DNA of 64,000 nucleotides, from positions 17,174,001 through 17,238,000 of the forward strand of contig CP093831.1 in NCBI GenBank assembly GCA_033063855.1, read 5' to 3'. Positions 12,101-25,464 of this stretch are shown piece by piece. Position 1 is the first letter of the stretch. Each line of letters begins with the position of its first letter. Source of the DNA: Smittia aterrima. Its lineage: Eukaryota; Arthropoda; Insecta; Diptera; Chironomidae. A program made the translations under genes and the position numbers. The notes below the pieces were generated by a model, which saw only the letters and a program-made list of their open reading frames with translations, did not search any database and was not told where the DNA came from.

Positions 12101-12682
12101 ATTGGTGAATATCAGTTGAAATATTTCAAGTTCTACTCAAAGTCTCATTGCGAATTGGAAATTCTGAGTGAGAGCACGTTTGAGAAATGCGGTTGCTCTC
12201 CTTTCAATTACATCAGAAACAAATCAATGGAGATTTGCGATGTCTCGCGGTTGCCTTGTGTACAGGTTCATGAAACAACTGTTCGCGAAGGAAATTTTTA
12301 TCGACATTGTCTGCCATTATGTGATTCAATAATCTACGAAATGGAAATGGTTAGAACTCGTGTTGCATCGAACTTCAGTCAAAGGTTAAATATTTTATTT
12401 CTTAAGACGAAAAAATTTTGTAATTTTTATTTTATTCGCAGCTCCGATGAAGAAGTTACACTAAATTTCAGGTTCAAGGAAAGTGAAATAGTTGGACTCA
12501 TCAAGTATCGGCTGCTACCTCCGATTGACTTTTTATGTATAATTGGCGGGATTCTTGGTCTTTTCGCAGGAGTTTCATGTTTAACAATTTTAGAAACTTT
12601 TTATCTTATGATCATCAGACCAATTGTCGATGTTGTGAGAATATTTTTTTTGAAGAAGCAAACACGAGAATGGTGGACTTGA
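9108..12682 (+). CDS. Two-domain DEG/ENaC (pickpocket) channel, fused tandem copies
   Basis: Amiloride-sensitive sodium-channel family protein. Eleven exons (9108-9250, 9310-9564, 9618-10265, 10324-10608, 10662-10780, 10832-11042, 11099-11228, 11283-11416, 11469-11726, 11782-12384, 12442-12682) join in one frame to 1008 residues. Domain 1 (about 1-530): HG gating motif in STVHG, TM1 IFWAFSLIVS, FPSMTIC, cysteine-rich loop, then TM2 with GGLLGLFAGLS. Domain 2 (about 535-1008): SSVHG, TM1 IFWIFAF, FPAITI (cysteine after it lost), cysteine-rich loop, TM2 with GGILGLFAGVS. Exon 6 carries the end of domain 1 and the start of domain 2 with no stop between. Both termini of these subunits are cytosolic, so a linked pair is topologically possible. 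If intron 6 is retained, a TAA at 11044-11046 ends a single-domain protein of 554 residues. Two separate genes with overlapping transcripts remain possible. Confidence 0.8.
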
Positions 12683-12900
12683 TTGTTGAGTTCATTTTTA
12701 AACTTTCATGACTTGAAATCAAAAATTTTGAAGTGCACAAACTGAATAATGAGAAAAAAAATCTCTTTATTTTCTTAAATTTAGTTTATCGTCTGTGAAT
12801 TACTTTTGGGATAATTGAATTTTGGAAATTCTCATGACAGTAGAGACTTGAGCTACGGATGAGTGAAATGTTAGATTGTTTGACCAGCAACTTAATTTAT

Positions 12901-13270
12901 TTATTTCTTTGACACGCGATGTTCCAGTGTTAAATGAAGATCCAATAAAGTTTTCTTGTCGAATTTTCTATCACAAAGCAAGCAATCAAAATAATTAACT
13001 CCTCGGAATGTTTGTGGCGTGACAAGGAGCTAGAGAGGGAAACAGCTTTTCCACCCTGGGCACACAAACGAGCTTTCGGAATAACGATAAGGACAGCTTT
13101 CATCACGTTTAAGTCGATTCCTTTCATCGATGCTGACTTTCTTGAAATCAGGAATTTTATGATTTTTGCGACGTTTTCCTTATTCTTGATGATATCCAAG
13201 CAAATGGGTCGGAGTATTAAAGGCACGAGAGATGGTGAAGCAGACGGGCGTGACAAAACCTCATGGCCTT
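12901..13270 (-). pseudogene. Decayed C2H2 zinc-finger fragment
   Basis: Two minus-strand frames carry zinc-finger remnants. The last finger, ending at a TAA at 12903-12901, reads CLLC, twelve residues, then H-x4-H (FDCLLCDRKF followed by LLDLHLTLEH), which is a good C2H2 finger. The preceding finger, in another frame, reads CAQGGKAV then SSSLSRHKH: it matches the C-x2-C-GK...SSSLxRHxxxH pattern but has glycine for the second cysteine and lacks two residues between the histidines. The two are separated by a frame change near 13010, and in-frame stops (TAG near 13041, TAA near 13185) interrupt the frame of the intact finger upstream. I read this as a pseudogene or detached 3' exon. No intact upstream part was found. 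Confidence 0.5.
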
Positions 13271-13340
13271 TAGCAATAGATTTAATAATTTTAAAAATTA
13301 AATTTGCTAACGACAATTTCAAAATTTTCATATTTGGCCC

Positions 13341-16300
13341 GCCCGTTTATTTTCAATATTTCACCGCCATCTGGTGGCCCACGATTTAACAAAACAAACC
13401 GGAAAATAAAATACTTCGTCGCAGAAAGATATCTAATTCTCGAGGATTTAAAACAAGTTTAAGTGAATTCAATAATCGACCAAAACGTGAGTTCAAATTA
13501 GTATAAGAAAAGACATTACCTAATGAATTATTAAATTCGCGAATGATGACATTTCATTATTTTTGAGATATTTACACGATGCGTAATTCCAAGTTACTAA
13601 TTCCATAATGATAATTCTTATCATTGTGTGACATTGAAAGTGCACACGAAAGTCATTCTGTGAAACCATGCAAGAAAGAATCTTCAAAACAAATTACTCA
13701 TGAATCATACTCCATTCTCATACTCGATTGATCTGAACACTTCAATTGTTTTGAATATTTTATGCAACTGAAAAAAAAAATGAATTTACTTAATTACGCC
13801 TTCTAACCACACTTAAGTGTTAAGTTGTTAATTAGTAATAATCTAAACTTGTTTACCAGCAAGCAAAAAGCTAAATTGACTTGGTAAAAGGGTTTTAAAG
13901 AAACAACTTGCTCAGTTAGCATTTCTGAGTAACACCAGCATTTTTTGTTTCTTAATAACTCCGGAATTTGGATATGAAGGCCTAGTAAATGAGTAAATAC
14001 ATTCTCAAGAAATCTTTTATTTAACGAGAAAAATGCATTTTAATAAACTCCAATTTAACTGAAAAATTTAAAAGGACCACTTTTGGGAAATTTTCTGAAA
14101 TTCTAAGAACCAAGAAGTTAACTCACTTAATTAGACAAGATTAAGTTTATTAAACGCCATAAATCAATCTGCAAAAGAAGACTGCAAGTGGCGAAAGAAA
14201 GTTCTCGAGAAAGTGAAATTAAAGAATGTTGAAATAGTTAACATCGACGAGTGGTGGATCTACGGTAACGGCTACAACTGGTTCACCTTGTCAGAAAAGC
14301 TCGTCATCAATTTAATTTGATTTTCTTCTTCTTAAGACATAATGAAAGATACGTCAAATAACTCATAAACATTCATTAAAATATTGAGAGGCCGCTTTCA
14401 AATGAAGTAATCCTTTTCAATCATCCTCAGACATTCCTAAAATGTATTTCGAATAAATACTTTTCCAAGAACTTGGAACTTTTCTCGCGAAGCACGAACA
14501 AAATAAAGCTTTGAAGAATTAATGAGATTTATTCTGATTACACCTAATTGAAATATGGAGCGTGAAAATCTTTTCTTCTCTGAAGGCAGCCAGAGTAGGC
14601 TTCCCACTCCTACGCTTTGCTACAAAGCACGCACGCACGTAAGCCTTTGATCTACTCTCGGCTCTTCCGACACAATAAATACCGTCAAGACACTTTTTGT
14701 TCCTCTCTTTTGCTTTGTGCCGCCATCCGGGAAAGCAAACGACAGAAAAACTTTACATAATTTATATTCTAAATATGTTGGAACGCGAGTGAAAAAGTTT
14801 AAATGGCTTATTGTTCTCGCGCAATTATGGTTACACGTTCTTCGTCTGCTTTGGCATTTCATGTGCGTCTCGGGGGAAAAAATGTGTCGATAATTCACGT
14901 GTCGCTGACTTTAATTTAGAGACCAATTGATTTGACGTGAGAGCTCATGTGAGACATCGCAGCTCCTGTTTCATAGAGACAACAGCGTCTGAATAATAAA
15001 ATACCTCGAAAGCTCACGTCGACAAAGATCGAGGCTTAGAATTATTTTCTTCATGCTTGAAATGTGAAAACTTTTCAAAAGAAGATTTTTGTAATTCTGT
15101 CACACTTTCGCTCTTTGAGTCATAAATATTTCGTCGTTGTCTTCTCTTCCTATTCACGGGCATTCTATAAAATTTATATCGCTATAAAAAAGCTTTTCGT
15201 GCTCAAACGCAAACACACGAGGATGCTTCATCTTGGTGAAAGATCAAAGTTTCTAAAACTTTCTGAAAGCATATGCGAAGATAAAGTAAACGCCGGAGGA
15301 TGAAGAGAGGAACTTCTTGCAAAGAAACTACTTTCAGAAGCTCAAGAGTATGCTTTAAAATTGATTGATTATGGCACAGGGAATGACGAAGTATTTGTCT
15401 CTAGAGAATGACTCGCAAAATGCGAATTCCTTTCGTGAAACGCAAAACATTCAACTCTCTCCCATGCTTTGAAAGCTCGCAAAGCCATAAACTTTGACTC
15501 CTCAACGAAGTCACGTCTACAAAACGAAAAACCTTTTGAATACGAAGTGTGAGCAATTTGTTGTAAAAAAACATTTAAACTAGAAATTGTAATTATTTTG
15601 ACTTTCACGAAGGAAAGAAGAAAACTCAATCACTGTCAAAGCATCGTCGAACAAAAAAGTTAGCGTAAAATTTATTTATTGGCGTAGATCCATTCATCAC
15701 TTGACAGCTCAAGCTCGTCATGTTTTTGTCACTTTAATTTTCTTGCGCCCTAAGTGCGCTGTCGTCATTTTCGTTTTGAGTAAATTCTTTCAAAAGAAAA
15801 GCTGTCATCGAATCAATGAAGTCTTTCATTGCATAAAATCTGCTGCGCTAAAGCTTTTGGAATTTAAATTCCTTGGAAAGATCTTCAGACAGCATGGCGG
15901 CTGTGGCATTGAATATTTCAAATGAAGAATTTCCAATCCTTTGTGAAGAGAAATAAAAAAGCAATGATGCATAGGAAAGCTTTGTTAACCAAAGAAAAAG
16001 TTTTAAGAGAATTTAAAAGTTTACTCAAGCGTGTTCAAAATTAGCAAAGTTTGAATTTCCCTCTCCACAAGAACTTTACTAACTCAATTTATGTGCCACC
16101 ACTCAATGCGTTCGATGCCATCGATTCATGAACCTTTCATTCGCTTCTCGCCTAAAAATCTGACAAGAAAATCTACGATTAGCTGTGTCGAATACTCGAG
16201 GCTATTCCCTAACCTAAAAGCATCTCCGATAAATTAAACCTTCCAACATTATCGATTCCCTTTCTTACATTTCAAATTCAGTAGTATCCTTCTCGTGTTG

Positions 16301-19300
16301 CCTTTTTCTTACGCCGATGGCCGCATGTCTTCTTTAAAAACCCATAAAGCTCGATAAGGTCCCGCTGGGCTTCGCTACACGATGCCGATGTGTAAAAAGG
16401 GGATTCAATCTGAAAATCAGATGCAAACTGGAAGAAAATAGAGTTGGGAGAGTCAAAAATGCTGAAACAGCATAAATATTGGTAAATTGTCCCTTTCGGA
16501 CTTCTTCCAATAGAAAGACATGCGAGATTTTATCTCCCAATCGAACGACATGTCATCATTGCTCCTTAATGACGTTTAAGCTACTTGTCATCGTTTTCGT
16601 TCGCAACGAAAGGATCTGAACTTACGGAACCAAAAAAAAAAAATGACGAAAAGTTGTCGATTCTTTTGTCAATTTTTGAAGAGGGCTCTATAGGAAAAGA
16701 AAGATTGATAATATTTGAGTCTTGAAGGCAATTCGAGCGAATCTCATGGACAATGATTTTGAAACGGGGAAGTAGCAGGAAGAAGAAAATTAAGTTTGAA
16801 GGCGGGAGAAAAAGTTCTTCTCTCTCTGTGAAGACACGAACGTTTCATGAGATGAGAATCTGAGACAATTAAATTTAATGTCGTGAAAGCAACTCGCTGA
16901 TAAAGCACGAGACGAAACGCCTAGATTGGCGTTACAGCAGTTTAAATGTTTCTGAGCATGATGGCAAGTTCGGTTGTCAGTTTCGAGAAAGTCTCTTGAA
17001 CCTTTTGACCGTAAAGCAAGAGACTTAAACGATACAAACCTCACGCATCGACCCTCATCACGAAGGAAAGAGAAGACTGAAGAGACATCGTTTTCATGAC
17101 ACTTTTTTATCACAAAATTCGTTACAAACGAGGAAAGATGGCAGCTGAATGTTGAATGAAATGCTTTCAAATGGAAAGCAAATTGTTGCTCGCTGTCGAG
17201 CTTTGAGAGTTTTGATAGAGTGCCAAGGCTCGTACGATGATTTTTCATTGATGATTGAGGACGAGGAGATTGAAGAAGCCAATTTCTTGTCGATGCTAGA
17301 ATTATCATCTGCACGGTTGATATCACAAAAAATCCTTTCGGATGAGAAATCATTTCTCAGAAATGACAGTTTTTTTTCGGCCAGAAAAAATCTTGTCATA
17401 GCAGATTTATTAAAACTAGCTTGAAATTTCATGGAACATTGGGCTCACAGGTGCTTGTGATGGCTTTTACTCTGGAGAATTACAAAACTTTTTGCCGTCA
17501 AAGTCAAATTGAAATGTTTGTGACTAAAAAACGTGCTTTGCTTGAAGCTTCGAGCTTGTTGAGACTTTTGAGGAACACGGAGGAGTTGAAGCTGTGTAAG
17601 CTCAAGCTGTCGCTGCTTGTAATAGAAAAAACTGATTATTTATGAGAGAAGAAATACTTTGAACATAATGCTTTTGCTGAAACATGCAACCAGATAAATG
17701 TTCATGCGCTTCACGACGGCTCAGGGAGTTAAAGTGTTCGTGACATTGTTGAACTCGGTCGTGCTCAACAGATGCGATAAATCTGCATTAGCATACGCAA
17801 ATATTTTGCATCATGTTGGTTCCCATGTTTCAATCAAGCTGTTTGAGAAGGTGTAAATAGCCCTTATGAGTGTAAATAGCCGAAGGAATCGAAAGTGCCA
17901 CAAATTTGATAAAACAATTAAATTGTTTAAGACTCGTGGAACAAAAAAAGTTTTAATTTCAATTTAAATTTCACTCAAATTTGTCTTCTCTGTTCTGCGA
18001 GTTCTGGGAAATTCAAAATTAATTTGAGAAGTTCAACTTCAACGATTATTTCCCTCGCTTTAGTTAAAATTGCTTCTCTCTCGAATTCATTGGTGCAATG
18101 AAGCCATTAAAATTAAAACGCTTTGTGAACGTCGTCGCTCTGTATTCGGGATTAATGCAATCTCGTTGCAAGCTTCCTGAAAAAGTTCTCAATTGCAAGA
18201 GCAAAAGCATTGATATGCAAATAATCTCTCTCGCTATCGTTTTCTCGTTCTCATTCGCTTAGATTTCTTCCAACATAAGTAATTGCAAAACTTCATATGA
18301 AACTCAGTCAAAGAGAAACTTTTGCTGAATCCCTTCAATGCAAATGATAGAATTAAATCGCTTCGGTGCTTTATAATTGATCAACTTTACCTGCTCGCAT
18401 CCAGCAACGAAAGAAAGCCTAAACGATAATGAAAGATTTCATTACGAATAAATGAATAATAAATTGTAAAATTTAATTACGTAAGTCTAATTAGATCTCG
18501 AAATGAACGAGGGACGTCATCATCATAACTCAACAGTTAATTTCCAGAATTTTGAATTGAAAACGAGACGAGTACTCGTCAGAAATAATTTAAGTTCTGA
18601 GAAGCCAATTAAATTTAATGTAGAAACAATTTTCCTTCGAAACATGTTCCGTCGACTTTCAAGTTTCGAATTGTCCGGGATTAAAAAGGATTCGAGCTCG
18701 AGAAGGGTCGGCTGAGCTTTAGACAAAAAGCGTTTCATGTTTCAGATGTTGTGGAGAAGAAATAATGAATTTTCTCTTTCTCTATTGCATAAAAGCCAAT
18801 GAGTTCGAGCAACGAGTGAAGGCTACCGGAAATGTTAATTAAGTTTCTCTAGAAACCTTCTACGTTGCATGTCCTCTACTTATTTAATCTGATGGATCAA
18901 GCGTTTGTAGTCCTAACAAGATATGGAAAATTAGTCGATTCCGTGATGGGTCACAGTGAGCTTTGTGCATAATAAATTAATCCACCGCTATGTGACTCAT
19001 TCTAATTACATAATTTATCATAAGGATTTATGATACGAATAAAAATACCTCCCGAGTTCATCAGAAATCTTGCGTGTTGAAATTAAATTCCAATTCAACT
19101 CAGATCTAATTAAACGAATAATATTTATTACTGAAAGCAGCTGTAAGCGCTCCCTGCTTTACTCTTCGTCAAGGCGAAGCATGATTGCGTGAATTCCTAA
19201 CGCGAACTTTATGCATTGTTGTGTAACAAACAAATCGTTTTGTTTGGCTTATTGCCTTGCCTTGTCTTCTGTCTTTAAAGCTTTTTGCTTCACGCTTAGC

Positions 19301-22300
19301 TTATTTATCAAGACACTTGGGCTAAACTCCTAACAAATCGATGTTAATTGAATGGATAGTCTTTGGCTTTTGATGAGTCTGAGCTTTTACTCATCTAAAA
19401 TGCAATGAAACATCTAAAATTTATGGAAGCTTGTTACACTCACACATGACAACGTAATCGATTTTTTTAGCCGACTGCTTTTATTGTGGAATCATAAATC
19501 TTACATCATATTACCATGAACCGTTTCCACATGTAACCGCAACAATGCTCGTCGTTCTAAAAATACAATTTAAAAATCATTCGGCGAGGTGAAGCAGGAG
19601 AAAAAGCAAAATCGACAGAATGAAAAATCGATAAACTCCGTTTAATATGATTTTATTTTATTCTTTTAATACTCGTTTTGTGCCACAATTTATTTTTACA
19701 GCGGACGACTCGCTCAACTTTCTCAGCTTGCGAGAATCTTTTTATTATCGATGACAACGAATTTTATTTGCTTGTGCTTTAGTGCTTCGAGAAAAAAAGG
19801 GGGAGAATGACGGATGGAATGTGCCATCCAATGAATTATGAAAAGTAAATTCGTTGCGATGTAGATAAACGCTACTGGCATATACGAGAATTGAATTAAA
19901 ACGCTTAGGTTGAGCAAGGTAATCACTGATAAGAGAATCATCTGGGATTATTGCGTTGAGATGTGAAGAAACGAGGGCGAGAATGTGCAGAAAAGTTTAA
20001 GCTCTCGGATTCAGGAGATGAAAGTTGTTCAATGCTCTTTCGATAAATTTAAATCCAAGTTTAAGCCTTATCGATCAAGCTTATCACTAGCCCGTGAAGA
20101 GCTTTCATTTCCCAAAGTAGTCTCGTATAAACAACAAATCACTCTCTTTCGCTTGAAACACAGAAAGTGCTGCGGCTCGGAAAAAATGCTTTCCGTTCTG
20201 ATAATGAGATTTATCACGTTCGTACAGGCGAGAAAGGTGAAAAGCTTTTTTTTTGCGCTGCGTGTGAGAGAAAAAGCAAAGCTTAGAAAGATTGACGTCG
20301 ATATTGAAAAATTATATCACCTGCCATCATCTGTTTACGTCTTGGTAATCAATGCGATCAAAATCAATTCCTCGAATATTGAGTGCGTGGGCAATCTAAA
20401 GACGCGTAACAAGTTCGAATATGCCATCATGTCAGACCACTTGAGAAAGTTTCTTTCCCTTGTTTAACACTTTGCTGCTCTCTCTCGTCTGTTGAATAGG
20501 CAGATAGTTCCACTCGTGTGTGTGCGTACAAGGATTGAGGTGATTTTTGTGGCTTCTTGAATACTCGAGCACATTTCTAATCCGAATTCCAACTCGATGA
20601 CCTTCTTTCAAGTCAAATGGAGAAGGCATTCGGCTTCCCATAGAAAAAGGGATCGAAGTGTAATCTTGCGGAAAATCGAAGGAGGCTGGCGAAGAAAGTT
20701 CTTGACTTGTTTCACTTATTAATTGAACTATTTCACTAATGAGACAGCAACCAGCCAAAGCTATTGTCGGATTGAAAGCTTTTTTATGTTTAGCGGTTGC
20801 AAAAACTACTGAAATGTATAAAAAAGGGTTTTTCGGACTTAATTCTCTGAAGCGTTCAGAAAAGAAAGAAGAAAAAAGTTTTATTCGAAGAGGGAGAGGA
20901 ATGTTGAAAAGCGAAAAGCACTTATGCGTGTGTTCCCTGCTGCCCGTTGTCATTGTGTCTCCCGTCCATATAAATCATCTAATTCTCGGCTTCTTTATAT
21001 TCATGAAACATAAAGAGAAGCATACGCTATGTCAAATATTTCCTTTTTATGTTGGACGTAAGAAGAAAGCAAGATAATCAAGTGCCGTCGATTAATGGCT
21101 CCTACAACGGCCTCACTCCGAGAAAGCCGTAAAGAATGTAAACTCTAGCTAATTGGCAGTGGGATGGGAAATTTGTTTCAAAGAATACATAATCGTTCAG
21201 CCTAATTATAGTTTCTGAACTTTATTACAGAAAATAAAGCTTCTTCTGCTTTCGAGCTTTACAAGCATAAATTCTCTTTTCCGGTCATAATGTGTATTGC
21301 TCTCCGATTATATGCGGCTTGGAGTTTTATTTTTGGCAACCAATGAGAAAGGACTCCCGAAGCGAGTATCTTGATTCATGACTGAACTTTAGGTCCGTAT
21401 TTCCTTTAATTAAAGACGAATGAGCGTACAATTATTTATGTCGCTCTGAATAATAAAAGACAAAGTTCTGTGGATGACAGGCTTTGGTTTCATCTGTTCA
21501 GTACAAGAATCGTTTTGCTTTAGTTTTAGAAAGTCTGAAAGTTTAGAATCTTAACAAAATATTCTGAAATTCTGTAAACAAAATTAACGATGAGGTTGCG
21601 CAACCGAATCAAATCAATTCAGTACAAGTCTCGGTGTGGCTATGAGATTCCTTTCGCTATTGATTTCAAATTTAATTTTACAGAAATGTTTTTAAGATTC
21701 TCGAAAAGTTTCCGCAGATTCGTTAGAGTTGTAGTCAACTGATGTGCTGCAACATTTTCACTCCAAATGCTTCATGCTGTGTTCATGTTACCGTACATAC
21801 TCGAGCTTTTCGTTATCTTGAATAAATAGAAGAACGAACAAGGAAAGGAAACAATTCAATGTTAAGGTTAAACGAGAAATAGTTTTTTTATTCATTTTCA
21901 TTTTTCTTTTTATCTGGAACATTTTTTTTGGAGAAAGATTTTCCTTTTACTCTTATTTAACAACAGTTTTCTCTTTTCAACTTATTTCTTAAAACAATAT
22001 ACAATTTAATTTTCATTTCTGTCCGTTTTTGGATTTTTTTGTAACCGCCCGTCGGTTAACATGAACGAATAGAATTCATTTTGCTTTCTTGGTCGTTTAA
22101 AGTTTATGTTAAGATTGTGTTTGATCTTTTTTCAATATTTTTTTTCTTTTTCTTAATGAGTTCATGATGCGTTTGTGCTAAATGTTTGCTTCCGCTTTAC
22201 GCTCTGAGACTTACAATTTTTAATGTTTTCACTAAAATATGCTAGTTCTTCATTTTGCTAACATTTATTCAGAAAGATGTTATTCAGATGATGATTTGAG

Positions 22301-25300
22301 ATTCTTTTTTGTTTATTTTTACTTCAAATTCTGTAACGTTTACACATCAGCCTTGAGAGAAGAAGAGAAAAATGAGTTTTCATCTGATGAAAAGTCTCGT
22401 CAAATATTTTCCACGAGTGGTTTATAACTTTTTTTTTTGCTTTCTTTGTTTGCGTTGCTCGACGCGGAAAGATTCAGTGAATGAAACCTCCCCTTTTGGC
22501 GAAATCCGTCTGTTTGCTCCTGTTTATGAAGCTGCTCTCGGTACGGCCTGGTAAATCTGTTTCGAAGTAATTGAGTTCTGTTTATTTACACTCTATAGTA
22601 GTTTTACCATTTGCAACTGCTGATTAAACGAGGAGCCTCAGTGTTTACGTGATTTCGGCGAGTAATTAAATGAGTCTTAGCTTCGATTTTCCATTAAAAT
22701 CATTTTCACGTGTCAGCGATCTCGCGTGTTGAAACGAATAAGCTATGAAACGACGAATTAATGTGTTTACCTTGGTCGTAAAGAAAATTTCGTAAATTAT
22801 TCTTGTTTCAAGCTTCTAGAGCGATAACTCTTGAGAACATCGATCTGCAGTTGAAAGTTTCACAAATAAAACCCTTCTATCGACGAGAAAACCTTTTTTG
22901 CTCACTTGAAGAATTAACAAGTTGAAAATTGCTCTTAACTTTTCATTTCCTTAGATAATCGCCGCAAAAACTCTTCCAAATTTTGGGGGAAAAACTTTAT
23001 TTCTCTGTTTATACTTTTCTCATTTAATTTTCCTTCCTTTTGATTTCTTTGTGCTTGCTTAGAAGAAAGTAAACTTTTCTAAACTGATTTTCTATTTGTG
23101 GCGATAAAAAAAGGAAAAAAAAACTTTTTGGATTCGAATCGAATAACCTTTTGCCAAAGAAACTTTCCAGCTTAACCATTTCTCCTCTCAACTTTTCCTC
23201 TTATTGATAAATTCCCTTTCATGAATGCTCTCGAAATAAGTGGAATTATGACGAATAGAAATCGCTTGAGCGTGTGAAAAACGTGAATTTCCTTTTCTGA
23301 TAAATTATGATAATTCTCCTTAATACTTCTCTACTCTCATTTATCACATGGCAAGAAAGAACGAAAGAAATAAATTCTCTGTCTCTTCTATGAAGAGTCG
23401 TTTTTTGAAATGAACAGGGAAAATGTTTGGAATTTTCAATTTTCTATTTCTCGCTTCATTCAATATAAGTTTAAGCTCTTTTTCTTATTCATTTCTCGTC
23501 CCAAGGAATTTGTCTTACTTTAATGATATCTTTCGTTCGGTATTTCATCTGTTTGCCTTAGTAATTTTCAGTCGTAAAATACTTTTTGCGGAAGAATTTA
23601 ATTAAAATTTTTCCTCTCATAACTTCGATCAGAAATAATTCTTTGCTCATAACCGCAAATCGATTTTATCGTTTTCCCGAATAATTGCTGATATCGTCGT
23701 TGTAAGTTTTAATCGCTTTGTAATTTATTTCATTTATTTTTGATGTTCGATCGTGTTTTAAAAATAACCCAAACGGGAAATTCAATCAAAGGATCAAAAG
23801 CATTGCGCGACATTAGCTTATGACATTTAATGTCTGATCGATATCTAAAGCATATTTTCCGGATTTCTTTGTTTTGCCTTGTAACGCTATTCTCCTATTT
23901 CTCTTATGTCATTTCCACAAACACATTCCTGAATGAAGACAGAGGGAAGGTCTCGGCTACATAATTCAATGATCGTAAACAACAAAATCGCTTTGCTTTT
24001 CCATGAAACTGAGAAACCATTTTCATTCTCGTTCAGTTTTTATCACAAACCGTTTACTACTTGAATATCAGAGATTGGCAAATAATTAACATTCACTCAT
24101 CGTACTCATCAATTATTCGCACGATCATGCTCTACATTCCCTTCTTTCATAATATTCGCAACACTCGCCTTCCGTGTGTCGATGAATATTTGATATTTTT
24201 CTGCTTTCATGAATATGACGCGATGAGTGATAGAGAGATTTAAGGGCAAAAGTGAAGCTACTTTTAATGTTCCTCTTCCTCGACTATTAAGTGCTTGACT
24301 CTTATAAGTTTCTCGGAAATTGTCTAATGGATTGTATTCTCACTTTCATCGTTTTAATGTTTGTTCATTTCTATTTTCTGATAAATTGCTTTAGCTTAAA
24401 AAATATTTTCAACTAATTTCTGATCTACTCTGGTTGGTAATCATTACTTGGTAGGATATTTCTCGTTAGAGTGAATGGTTTTCTCCGTTTTCTTTACTTT
24501 ATCAAACATTTTCTTTATGAGTTTTCAGTTTGAAACTTTCTATTGACTCTCGGCAGCTTTTATCGCAAGGCTTTCAAACAAACTTGAATACACATCGAAG
24601 GAGGCTTCTTAAGTGTCTTCTTCATCCCTTGGTACTCGGACCCCGAAACTTTACAGACGTTACTCGCAACCATTCCCAAAATGAAAAGTTTTTCTCATTT
24701 GGAAAAGTTACTCAATAAACATAAACATTGCTTCTTCAAATTTGACTTTTGAAAAGATTGCCTCGTGCCGGAAAAAAACGAAAAACGCTTGAAACTTTTT
24801 GTTCTCATGCTCGAGTTGGCATTTAATAAACTCTACAGCGATGAGCCGCCATCAGCGTTTAAAAACAGAGCGAGAAGGAATATTTTAATGACTTATAGCA
24901 CAAACATGATAAACGCGCTAGTTCGGAAACTTTAACTTAAAAACTAATTAAAATTTCAAATTATCAAAAGTTTCCATAATCGAGTTAATCCACTCGCTGT
25001 TTCACTTCGGCTTACAACTTGAATCACTCGAGTTTGAAGCGAGAAATAATTTACGGAGCAAAGCCTTGTCAATTAAATTGTTATCTCGTAAGAACTTTTA
25101 TTCTCCTCCGCGAGAGTTTGCTCATGAAAATGTATCATCAACTTCATTCACATCAATTTGCAACGAAAAGCTTAACATGAAAACTTGCTTACTCTAACTG
25201 CTTGGCTTCCATTCTTGATTCACAATTTCACGTCGACGGTCTGATGATTAAAATGGGAAGTTTATCGATCGCATATAACTTTTTTCTCCTTCTTCTCTCG

Positions 25301-25464
25301 TTGTCTCATGCATTTGTATCTTTCTCTGATTCCGCACAATTTACACACTTAACAGTTGAAATCTGTTGCTTCCTTACAAAATGACGGTGGGATGATGATG
25401 AGAAGAAATGTCAAAGTTGGAAGTAAGTGGAACGAGAGCACTCCACAATTACTTATATACCACT
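13341..25464. other. About 12 kb with no recognisable gene
   Basis: Open frames up to about 190 codons occur on both strands, but they often overlap one another antisense, lack domains and splice partners, and are not called. No tRNA, rRNA, CRISPR or transposon signature was recognised. The only coding-like patch is at 14135-14320. The region holds many homopolymer A/T runs and short degenerate tracts. Because it lies on the 3' side of the single-exon KCTD-like gene, it may contain that gene's long 3' UTR and regulatory DNA; this is inference. Confidence 0.45.
14135..14320 (+). other. Coding-like patch of unknown origin
   Basis: A 61-codon open stretch between an in-frame TAG and a TGA, without ATG. 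Its second half (about 14170-14310) has a more balanced, codon-like composition than its surroundings and reads as ordinary protein, including VKLKNVEIVNIDEWW and IYGNGYNWF. An AG precedes the open stretch, so an isolated exon is conceivable. I do not recognise the family. The antisense strand also reads through part of it (EPVVAVTVDPPLVDV), so strand is uncertain. Confidence 0.2.

Noticed and set aside
13012..13389. 125-codon plus-strand open frame
   Set aside because: It is antisense to the zinc-finger remnants, which explain the region better.
16790..17432. Overlapping open frames on both strands (187, 112 and 91 codons)
   Set aside because: Three mutually overlapping frames, none with a recognisable domain.
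19985..20467. 160-codon plus-strand open frame
   Set aside because: No domain, no splice partners, basic and serine-rich composition typical of chance frames; overlaps an antisense frame of similar length at its 3' end.
20432..20953. 173-codon minus-strand open frame
   Set aside because: No motif or signal peptide; antisense to another open frame at 20739-21077, as expected by chance in low-stop sequence.
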